From contig CAIPLJ010000153.1 in assembly GCA_903865885.1 (NCBI GenBank), forward strand, positions 1 through 11,016: 11,016 nucleotides of DNA. Direction: 5' to 3'. This DNA is from an uncultured Actinomycetes bacterium. GTDB taxonomy: Bacteria > Actinomycetota > Actinomycetes > Nanopelagicales > Nanopelagicaceae. Positions 5,102 through 11,016 of the stretch are shown one piece after another (the first letter of the stretch is position 1; each line of letters starts with the position of its first letter). A program made the position numbers and the translations under genes. Under the pieces are notes generated by a model. The model searched no databases, was not told the DNA's origin, and saw only the letters and a program-made list of their open reading frames with translations.

Positions 5102-5788
5102 ATGAGCCAGTTAGTAATGATTATTGATGACGAGGCTGGAGTCCGTGATTTACTCGGCGATGCTCTGAAATTAGCTGGATTTGAAACAATTACCGCAGCC
5201 GATGCGATGATTGCTCAGACGCTTCTCAGAAATACCAAGCCAGATCTTCTCATTGTCGATATCAATATGCCGATGATGGATGGTTTTGAATTTATCGAAC
5301 GCATCCGTGGAAATGGCAATAACACTCCAGCTCTTATGCTCAGTGCGCGCGCAGACCGCGCAGATGTTACTCGAGGTCTGACGCTAGGTGCAGATGATTA
5401 TGTAACCAAACCATTTGGTCTCGAAGAGTTAGTACTTCGCATTAAAGCAATTTTGCGCCGTTCGCAATTCACCTTAACCACTCCAACCAATATGTCTTGC
5501 GGTCCGATAACCCTCGATAGCGATTCACATCAAGTGACCTTTAATGATGAGAGGATAGATCTCTCTCCCACCGAGTTTCGGTTGTTGCATGTCTTGCTCG
5601 AAAGTAAGGGCCGTGTCTTGAGTAAGACTTATTTGCTCGATGAAGTCTGGGGAATCACCTTTGAATCCGAGAGCACAGTTGTAGATACCTATATTTCATA
5701 CCTTCGCAAGAAGTTACACCGCGATGGTTTTGAAGGAATTCGTACAGTCAGAGGAGTCGGATTCCAGCTACAAGCGGAGAAGAAGTGA
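5102..5788 (+). CDS. OmpR/PhoB-family response regulator
   Basis: A DNA-binding response regulator of 228 residues, the normal length. The receiver domain covers about 1-118, with the acidic pair D9/D10, phosphoacceptor D53 in LLIVDINMPMMDG, switch residue S81 and conserved K103 in TKPF. The C-terminal winged helix runs from about 131 to 226. It shows LSPTEFRLLHVLLESKGRVLSK, the recognition-helix region ESTVVDTYISYLRKKL, and the wing motif IRTVRGVGFQL. The frame is open back to 5030, but the receiver domain begins at MSQLVMIIDDE, so the ATG at 5102 is used. It overlaps the histidine kinase gene by four bases. Its likely targets include the divergent secreted-protein gene, given the direct repeat between them. 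The signal cannot be read from sequence. Confidence 0.94.
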   Translation: MSQLVMIIDDEAGVRDLLGDALKLAGFETITAADAMIAQTLLRNTKPDLLIVDINMPMMDGFEFIERIRGNGNNTPALMLSARADRADVTRGLTLGADDYVTKPFGLEELVLRIKAILRRSQFTLTTPTNMSCGPITLDSDSHQVTFNDERIDLSPTEFRLLHVLLESKGRVLSKTYLLDEVWGITFESESTVVDTYISYLRKKLHRDGFEGIRTVRGVGFQLQAEKK

Positions 5789-7008
5789 AATTTTCTTCAT
5801 CCACTCGCATTAGTTTTTTCACGATATTTCTCCTCACCTTCATCACGGTCGGCGTAGGTGGATTCTCAGTTTTCCATTCCCAAAATATCGAGATTCACAA
5901 GGTTGACGCCTCCCTTAACTTTGTTGCAAAGAGTGCCTATGACAACCCGCTCCAACCGGTGAGTGCGGCTCTCTATGCTCTCGAACAATCAAGTTTAGAT
6001 ATCACTCTCACATTTCTCACGCACGACGGACAAGAGACGGTCATCAATGAGTCATCTCTCAAATACCTAGGTGCCCCTGATTTTCCTATCGTTGAAGATG
6101 CCACTCGCAGGCCACTTCGCATCGCGGGACCATCACCCTTTCGACTTCGCTCCGTCTTGGTAGAAGGTGGCGACTACATACTCATTGCAGAATCGACCCA
6201 AGAAATAGATGCAAATTTCCAATCTAATCTTGGATCTCTTGCACTCTTTACCTTTGCACTCGACAGCATCGCCTCGCTGCTGCTCTTTCTCTACTTCAGG
6301 CGCATTAATCGTCGCGACGAAAGCGCTTCCCTTGCACGCATGCAAGAGTTTTTGGGCGATGCGTCACACGAACTTCGTACGCCACTGACTGTCATCAAAG
6401 GTTACGTCGAGATGCTTAGTAAGGGTCAGCTGATTCAAGATTCCGATAAGGCGCGAGCCTTTGATCGCGTGGGTACAGAAATTACTCGTATGGAATCACT
6501 CGTGCGCGATCTCTTACTCCTTGCCGAACTCGGTGAAAGCGGAACCCGCGATATCGAACATATTGATTTCAGCGAGATCATCAAGGCTCATGGTGCTGAT
6601 TTCATTACTCTCAATCCGCAGCGCAAAGTCACTCTTGCAATCGCTGATGAGATTTCTATCGAAGCATCGCGCGATTACATCTCTCGATTTATTCAAAATG
6701 CTCTTGCCAATATTGCGCGCCACACAGCAGCCAATGATTCAGTCAGTATTTCGCTCAGCAACCAAGGCAAAAATGCGCAGTTGGTGATTGAAGATGCGGG
6801 TCCAGGGTTGCCCGAATCTGCGTACAGGGAAGATATTCGCTCTCTCAATCGCTTCGATAAATCACGATCCCGCGATAAAGGTGGATCAGGTTTAGGAATG
6901 AGCATCATGTCTGCAGTGATACAGAAACTCGATGGCACTTTCTCATTACGCAGGAGCGAGCTCGGTGGGCTAGCAATCGTGGTCGTACTTCCTGTAGCAA
7001 AAGACTAA
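5785..7008 (+). CDS. Membrane sensor histidine kinase without HAMP domain
   Basis: Partner kinase of the response regulator, 407 residues. The first membrane segment is at about 9-30 and an extracytoplasmic sensor region at 31-149. The second membrane segment is at about 150-171. A short linker of about 15 residues follows, then the HisKA domain. Phosphoacceptor H195 lies in the H box FLGDASHELRTPLTVIKGY. The ATPase domain has N box residue N309 (NIARHT), the G1 box EDAGPGLP (336-343), the F box LNRFDKSRS and the G2 box GGSGLGMSI (366-374). No HAMP domain fits between the second membrane segment and HisKA. The sensor region matches no domain I can name. The start is GTG at 5785, overlapping the regulator stop (GTGA), with GGAGA at 5776-5780 as Shine-Dalgarno, so translation is coupled. 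Confidence 0.93.
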   Translation: MKFSSSTRISFFTIFLLTFITVGVGGFSVFHSQNIEIHKVDASLNFVAKSAYDNPLQPVSAALYALEQSSLDITLTFLTHDGQETVINESSLKYLGAPDFPIVEDATRRPLRIAGPSPFRLRSVLVEGGDYILIAESTQEIDANFQSNLGSLALFTFALDSIASLLLFLYFRRINRRDESASLARMQEFLGDASHELRTPLTVIKGYVEMLSKGQLIQDSDKARAFDRVGTEITRMESLVRDLLLLAELGESGTRDIEHIDFSEIIKAHGADFITLNPQRKVTLAIADEISIEASRDYISRFIQNALANIARHTAANDSVSISLSNQGKNAQLVIEDAGPGLPESAYREDIRSLNRFDKSRSRDKGGSGLGMSIMSAVIQKLDGTFSLRRSELGGLAIVVVLPVAKD

Positions 7009-7011
7009 ACT
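7006..7011 (+). promoter_or_regulatory. -10 box for the methyltransferase gene, made from the kinase stop codon
   Basis: TAAACT lies seven bases before the ATG at 7019, and its first three bases are the histidine kinase stop codon (7006-7008). The gene should therefore have its own leaderless transcript despite the ten-base gap. Confidence 0.5.
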
Positions 7012-7018
7012 CGTCTCC

Positions 7019-8203
7019 ATGAGTCAATCGCCCCTAGAAGACACCTTTCTAGAGTGTGAAGCACTCTTTGCTAAACCAGATTCTTTAGTGCGAGTGGTCT
7101 TATCTGGACGCCGTAGAAATATGCAAACAGAGCACGAGCGCATCGATATGCGCCCCATCGCGCTCAAGGATGGTTTGCATATTCAAGTAAGCCATAGCGA
7201 TGGTCGCCAGATGACAACCAAGAATTACAAGCCTGCCGATGCTCCTTTTGCTCAACTTATTCGCAGTGGTTATGCAAATGTATTGCTCGAACATACAGAT
7301 GGATCGCTCAGCCTTCGAATTACAAAGAAGGGTGAACCACTTGTCCATCGCGAAATTTCGCAGAATGAACAAGACCTCGCACATGATCGCAGTAAAAGCC
7401 GTTTATTAGATCCATCAGATCCGTTTCTCATTGCAATTGGTATCTCTGATTCTGATGGAAAGGTGAAGCCAAGCAAGAGCGATAAGTATCTGCAGGTAGA
7501 AGAATTTCTACGACTACTTGTTCCAACCCTGACATCTGCAATTTCCGCAGGACACATTCATAAACCGACTGAGGCGAACCCACTCACAATCGTCGATCTT
7601 GGCTGTGGCCATGCCTACCTCACCTTTGCTGCGCACCAATATCTTCGCAGCCAGAGTATTCCCGTCACAGTTATTGGAATTGATGTGCGCTCTGCTGCAC
7701 GCGATCGCAATAACGAGATTGCACAGCAACTTGGTATTTCTACAACAATCGAATTTCGGGCAGAAGAGATTGCTGATACAACACTGAAAAGCGCAGATAT
7801 TGCAATCGCACTGCATGCATGCGATACAGCAACGGATGATGCAATCGGCTGGGCAATAAATTCAGATGCACGGCTTGCACTCATTGCCCCTTGTTGCCAC
7901 CACGATATCCAAGCCCAGATGAATGAGATTCCTGAACCATGGTCACTTATTACCCGCAATGGAATTATGAAGGAACGGCTTGGTGATTTGTTGACCGATG
8001 CACTCCGTATGCAGATTATGAAGTTACGTGGATATCGCGTTGAAGCTATTGAATTCATCGGGGGAGAGCACACCCCACGCAATCTCATGATTAGGGCGGT
8101 AAAGACGGGTGCTGCACCCGATGCATCAGAAGAGCGCAAATATGACGAGATGCTCAATCTCTGGAAAGTTAAACCTGCACTCGCCACGCTTGTGAACCGT
8201 TAG
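7019..8203 (+). CDS. Two-domain SAM-dependent methyltransferase with Trm13-like CCHH motif
   Basis: A 394-residue class I SAM methyltransferase. The N-terminal part (about 1-150) is not a domain I can name with certainty. It contains the basic block SGRRRNMQTEHERIDMRP (29-46) and may bind nucleic acid. The C-terminal Rossmann fold starts near 155 and shows the SAM-binding motif IVDLGCGHAYLT (191-202), acidic D222 in IGIDVRS, ALHACDTATDDAI (264-276) and IAPCCHHD (289-296). HAC-TATD and CCHH are hallmarks of the Methyltransf_32 group, which includes the eukaryotic tRNA 2'-O-methyltransferase Trm13 and the GSTCD/METTL25 proteins. An RNA substrate is plausible but unproven for bacterial members. 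The start is fixed by the leaderless promoter at 7006-7011. It is followed by argG with a ten-base gap. Confidence 0.83.
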   Translation: MSQSPLEDTFLECEALFAKPDSLVRVVLSGRRRNMQTEHERIDMRPIALKDGLHIQVSHSDGRQMTTKNYKPADAPFAQLIRSGYANVLLEHTDGSLSLRITKKGEPLVHREISQNEQDLAHDRSKSRLLDPSDPFLIAIGISDSDGKVKPSKSDKYLQVEEFLRLLVPTLTSAISAGHIHKPTEANPLTIVDLGCGHAYLTFAAHQYLRSQSIPVTVIGIDVRSAARDRNNEIAQQLGISTTIEFRAEEIADTTLKSADIAIALHACDTATDDAIGWAINSDARLALIAPCCHHDIQAQMNEIPEPWSLITRNGIMKERLGDLLTDALRMQIMKLRGYRVEAIEFIGGEHTPRNLMIRAVKTGAAPDASEERKYDEMLNLWKVKPALATLVNR

Positions 8204-8206
8204 ACT
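8201..8206 (+). promoter_or_regulatory. -10 box for argG, made from the methyltransferase stop codon
   Basis: TAGACT lies seven bases before the argG ATG at 8214, and its first three bases are the TAG stop of the methyltransferase gene. It is the same arrangement as at 7006-7011, and argG lacks a Shine-Dalgarno sequence. Confidence 0.5.
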
Positions 8207-8213
8207 GCGCTCT

Positions 8214-9542
8214 ATGTCCAAAGTTCTTGCATCACTTCCAGTCGGCGAAAAGGTCGGTATCGCCTTCTCTGGCGGCCTCGATACATCTGTCGCTGTTGCA
8301 TGGATGCGCCAAAAGGGAGCAATTCCTTGCACCTACACCGCAGATCTTGGCCAATACGATGAGCCAGATATTGATTCAGTTCCAGTGCGCGCAAAAGAGT
8401 ATGGCGCAGAAATTTCACGCCTTGTAGATTGCAAGACACCGCTGGTTGAAGAAGGTCTTGCTGCCATTGCATGCGGGGCATTCCATATTCGCTCTGGCGG
8501 CAAACAATATTTCAATACAACTCCACTTGGTCGCGCAGTCACTGGCACTTTACTTGTGCGTGCAATGTTGCATGACAATGTTGAAATCTGGGGCGATGGG
8601 TCAACATATAAGGGCAATGATATCGAGCGTTTCTATCGCTATGGATTGCTTGCAAATCCAAACTTGAGAATTTATAAGCCATGGTTAGATGCAGATTTCG
8701 TGCGCGAACTTGGTGGACGTAAAGAAATGTCAGAATGGCTCGTCGCACACAAATTCCCTTACCGCGACAGCGTCGAGAAGGCATATTCAACCGATGCAAA
8801 TATCTTAGGTGCAACGCACGAAGCCAAAGATCTCGAAAATCTCGATGCATCTGTGGAAATTGTTAACCCCATCATGGGCGTGAAGTTCTGGGATCAATCT
8901 GTCGTAATAGCCTCTGAAGATGTGAAGATTCAATTTGTCCAAGGTCGCCCTGTTGCAATCAACGGTAAGGATTTCACAGATGTTGTAGCGCTCATGAATG
9001 AGGCCAATAAAATCGGCGGTCGCCACGGGCTTGGTATGGCAGATCAGATTGAAAACCGCATCATCGAAGCAAAGTCTCGTGGAATTTATGAAGCACCCGG
9101 AATGGCACTTCTCTTTATTGCCTACGAACGTCTTCTCTCTGCAATTCACAATGAAGATACCATCGCTAATTACCACGCTGAAGGTCGCCGCTTAGGTCGT
9201 CTTCTCTACGAAGGTCGTTGGCTTGATCCACAATCTCTCATGCTTCGCGAATCACTTACTCGCTGGGTTGCATCTGCAATTACGGGAGAAGTAACTCTTC
9301 GCCTTCGCCGCGGAGATGATTACTCAGTCATTAATACAACTGGGCCAGCTCTGAGCTATCACCCAGATAAGTTATCGATGGAACGCACAGCAGATGCTGC
9401 ATTCGGTCCAACAGATCGAATCGGACAACTGACAATGCGCAATCTTGATATCGCCGATACTCGTGCAAAGCTCGAGATGTACCGCGATCAAGGCCAGCTC
9501 GGTGGCGGAGATTTCAACTTGATTAAGGAGTTAGACAATTAA
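8214..9542 (+). CDS. argG: Argininosuccinate synthase, long E. coli-like type
   Basis: Condenses citrulline and aspartate with ATP to argininosuccinate in arginine biosynthesis. The 442-residue product has the ATP pyrophosphatase loop AFSGGLDTS (17-25). Long stretches are nearly identical to E. coli ArgG from memory, including YFNTTPLGRAVTGT, WGDGSTYKGNDIERFYRYG, EKAYSTDANILGATHEAKDLE, NPIMGVKFWD and IENRIIEAKSRGIYEAPGMALL. The length and these blocks place it in the longer type 2 subfamily (about 447 residues in E. coli), not the roughly 400-residue type of mycobacteria and streptomycetes. No other arg genes are nearby. The start is supported by the TAGACT box seven bases before the ATG at 8214. 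The stop overlaps the proposed AUU start of the next gene, suggesting an operon of the two. Confidence 0.96.
   Translation: MSKVLASLPVGEKVGIAFSGGLDTSVAVAWMRQKGAIPCTYTADLGQYDEPDIDSVPVRAKEYGAEISRLVDCKTPLVEEGLAAIACGAFHIRSGGKQYFNTTPLGRAVTGTLLVRAMLHDNVEIWGDGSTYKGNDIERFYRYGLLANPNLRIYKPWLDADFVRELGGRKEMSEWLVAHKFPYRDSVEKAYSTDANILGATHEAKDLENLDASVEIVNPIMGVKFWDQSVVIASEDVKIQFVQGRPVAINGKDFTDVVALMNEANKIGGRHGLGMADQIENRIIEAKSRGIYEAPGMALLFIAYERLLSAIHNEDTIANYHAEGRRLGRLLYEGRWLDPQSLMLRESLTRWVASAITGEVTLRLRRGDDYSVINTTGPALSYHPDKLSMERTADAAFGPTDRIGQLTMRNLDIADTRAKLEMYRDQGQLGGGDFNLIKELDN
9525..9530 (+). promoter_or_regulatory. Shine-Dalgarno sequence pointing to an AUU start for the FKBP gene
   Basis: AAGGAG inside the end of argG is followed seven bases later by ATT at 9538. 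No ATG, GTG or TTG in any frame lies at a usable distance. In the FKBP frame, ATT is the only credible start here. A second site, GGAGGA at 9607-9612, precedes an in-frame ATG at 9619. Confidence 0.55.
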
Positions 9543-10023
9543 TAACACAACTCGCAAAGTAATCGCAGGAATATTCGCTGCACTTCTTGTGGCGCTAACC
9601 GTTTTCGGAGGAATCAAAATGAGCGCATCTGACTCAACAGTTCTACCTATCGTCTCAGCTGTCGCTGGTCAGGCTCCAACAATTTCAAAGCCTGAAGGAA
9701 CTGCGCCATCGGCGCTGACAACTAAAGACATCATTGTCGGAACCGGCGCTGAAGTTCTGCCTACATCAACGCTGACAGTGCATTACATCTTGATGGCTTG
9801 GTCAACAGGAAAGGTAATCGAATCTTCCTGGAGCGGACAGCCTGCAACATTCCCATTAGCAAATGTTGTTGAGGGATGGCAGAAAGGTTTGCCTGGCGCA
9901 AAAGTTGGTGGTCGTCGCCTCCTAGTTATCCCACCATCAATGGGTTACGGCACAGCCGGTGCCGGACCAATCGGACCAAATGAAACTTTGATCTTCGCAG
10001 TCGACATCATCGGGGTTGCGTAA
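9538..10023 (+). CDS. FKBP-type peptidyl-prolyl isomerase, probably exported
   Basis: A single-domain FKBP prolyl isomerase, which would assist folding outside the membrane if exported. Read from ATT at 9538 the product has 161 residues. A polar/basic start (NNTTRK) is followed by the hydrophobic run VIAGIFAALLVALTVFGG (8-25), then a Ser/Thr-rich linker and the FKBP domain at about 60-161. Recognisable positions are VHYILM, the GW of VVEGWQKGL (equivalent to W59 of FKBP12), MGYG (Y82) and LIFAVDIIGV (F99). The F36-D37 pair of FKBP12 is replaced by I-E in KVIESSW. A shorter product from GTG 9589 or ATG 9619 is possible, and the ATG has its own GGAGGA, but both would lose the export signal that the upstream codons plainly encode. 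It follows argG directly and converges on the GH13 gene with a four-base gap. Confidence 0.85.
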   Translation: MNNTTRKVIAGIFAALLVALTVFGGIKMSASDSTVLPIVSAVAGQAPTISKPEGTAPSALTTKDIIVGTGAEVLPTSTLTVHYILMAWSTGKVIESSWSGQPATFPLANVVEGWQKGLPGAKVGGRRLLVIPPSMGYGTAGAGPIGPNETLIFAVDIIGVA

Positions 10024-10027
10024 GAAA

Positions 10028-11016
10028 TTACTTCTTCTTAAACCAGACCGTAGTTCCTGCAGGAATTTTTCCATTGACCAATGGGCGAGATGAAATCAGA
10101 ATCTCGCCCTTTGGCATTGGATAAAATTCGGCACGGAAGTTAGTAATGCAGTGCCAGCCATTAGGGCGCGAGTAGTGCAGCACCGAAATATCGTTGGTCT
10201 TATGCCACTTAATCTCTTCCTTCGTCACTAAATCTTTACGTATAGAGAGCGCTCTACGGTAGATAGAAAGTGGTGATTGAGAATCTTTCTCTTCAACCTC
10301 TACTGCATAATCTGCAAACCACTTTGGTTGTGGCAGATGTGCTCCACCTTTGCCAAAGCCAAATGATGACCCTGATGCTGTCCACGGCAATGGAACACGG
10401 CAACCATCGCGACCCTTATCTACCTTGAGGTTGCGTAGGTATTGGGGATCTTGGATATCTTTTTCAGGGATATCAGTTACTTCGTGCAATCCGAGTTCTT
10501 CGCCTTGATACATATAGGTAGAGCCCGGAAGGCCCAAGATATAAAGCGTTGCAGCAAGTGCATTCTGCGTTCCTGAAACCATATCAATCGGAGATGAAGT
10601 TCCGTTTGAAAGCATCCAATCACGACGGTTTACGGCAGGGTTAAGACCCATCTTCGTTGCGTGGCGAATCTGGTCATGGTTAGAGAGTGTCCATGTGCAT
10701 GAAGATTTATTCTTCTGTGCAAGATCAATCGCTTCTTGCGTTGCAGCTTTATATGCACCAGCTTCAAAGGGAGTCTCGATAAAGCGGAAGTCAAAGCATT
10801 GACCTAAAGTTTTGGTGCTTGCATAGAGCGGAAGACGCTCTGGGTGCACAAATGCCTCAGCAACTGCAACACGTGGTGGGTCATATTGATTAAATAGCTT
10901 GCGCCATTCTTTGTAGATGGCAAAGACTTCGTTGCGATCGCCCCAGATGCCCTTGCCCTTATTTCCGCGCTGCTCAAGTCCTTCGTGCACAGGCATGCTA
11001 CGGAAAGGTTCTGAGA
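10028..11016 (-). CDS. Alpha-glucosidase-type GH13 glycoside hydrolase (N-terminus beyond window)
   Basis: C-terminal 329 residues of a family GH13 enzyme of the alpha-glucosidase/oligo-1,6-glucosidase group, which hydrolyses terminal alpha-linked glucose from small oligosaccharides. Visible landmarks include IYKEWRKLFNQYDPPRVAVAEAFV, with the acid/base glutamate encoded at 10856-10858. TLSNHDQIRHATKMG holds the transition-state aspartate. GLPGSTYMYQGEELG is the conserved block after the barrel. RDGCRVPLPW precedes the C-terminal beta domain. The catalytic nucleophile region (usually FRIDVAHG) would lie just off the window. The frame continues unbroken to base 11016, so the internal ATG at 10996 is not the start. 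No signal or membrane segment is visible in this part. Exact sugar specificity cannot be assigned; a cytoplasmic maltose, trehalose or isomaltose role is possible. Confidence 0.92.
   Translation of the reverse strand, partial: SEPFRSMPVHEGLEQRGNKGKGIWGDRNEVFAIYKEWRKLFNQYDPPRVAVAEAFVHPERLPLYASTKTLGQCFDFRFIETPFEAGAYKAATQEAIDLAQKNKSSCTWTLSNHDQIRHATKMGLNPAVNRRDWMLSNGTSSPIDMVSGTQNALAATLYILGLPGSTYMYQGEELGLHEVTDIPEKDIQDPQYLRNLKVDKGRDGCRVPLPWTASGSSFGFGKGGAHLPQPKWFADYAVEVEEKDSQSPLSIYRRALSIRKDLVTKEEIKWHKTNDISVLHYSRPNGWHCITNFRAEFYPMPKGEILISSRPLVNGKIPAGTTVWFKKK

Noticed and set aside
4990..5103. N-terminal extension of the secreted protein upstream of 4989
   Set aside because: It would bury the signal peptide 38 residues further inside, and it covers the -10 box and the direct repeat.
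7615..8187. 190-codon open frame on the minus strand inside the methyltransferase gene
   Set aside because: It is antisense to a clearly conserved protein, has low-complexity Ser/Ala/Ile composition and no recognisable motif.
10021..10030. Terminator between the convergent FKBP and GH13 genes
   Set aside because: Only four bases separate the stops and no hairpin with T-run is visible on either strand.
10028..10996. GH13 gene beginning at the ATG at 10996
   Set aside because: The frame continues upstream without a stop to the window edge, and the catalytic nucleophile region of the family must lie further upstream.

Overview
The window looks like chromosome from a small-genome, lower-GC actinobacterium, and I would guess a freshwater planktonic (Nanopelagicales/acI-type) lineage. 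The direct evidence is a WhiB1-type iron-sulfur regulator, a family confined to Actinobacteria and their phages. Base composition is, by eye, below 50% GC, and genes are packed with gaps of a few to about 100 bases. Many start codons sit only 6-8 bases after a TAnnnT -10 box with no Shine-Dalgarno sequence, as expected for leaderless mRNAs. The lineage assignment is inference; no 16S or phylogenetic marker is present. There are no mobile elements, CRISPR arrays or phage genes, so this reads as ordinary core genome with a few unusual details.

Left end (1-1001): a whiB1-like gene runs off the left edge on the minus strand. Upstream of it on the same strand is tRNA-Arg(CCG). Diverging from the tRNA is msrA (methionine sulfoxide reductase A), and the two appear to share one bidirectional -10 region. 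msrA converges on an AlkA-type DNA glycosylase gene with only six bases between the stop codons.

Sulfur amino acid region (1675-3922): divergent from the glycosylase are two PLP enzymes in a row, a MalY/PatB-type C-S lyase/aminotransferase and a short Cys/Met-metabolism enzyme of the cystathionine gamma-synthase/lyase family. Together they could carry out transsulfuration or cysteine/cystathionine cleavage. msrA nearby adds to the methionine theme.

Membrane and signalling region (3962-7008): a 48-residue single-span protein is translationally coupled (TAATG) to a 128-residue three-span membrane protein. A secreted alpha-helical protein of unknown function then diverges from an OmpR-family response regulator/histidine kinase pair. 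The intergenic region holds an 11-bp-period direct repeat placed just where an OmpR/PhoB-type regulator would activate the secreted-protein gene. This is the best candidate here for a self-contained undescribed regulatory unit.

Right end (7019-11016): a two-domain SAM methyltransferase with a Trm13-like CCHH motif is followed by argG of the long, E. coli-like type. For both genes the -10 box is built from the stop codon of the gene before. argG is followed by a secreted FKBP-type prolyl isomerase whose best-supported start is a rare AUU codon overlapping the argG stop. An alpha-glucosidase-type GH13 gene converges on it and runs off the right edge.
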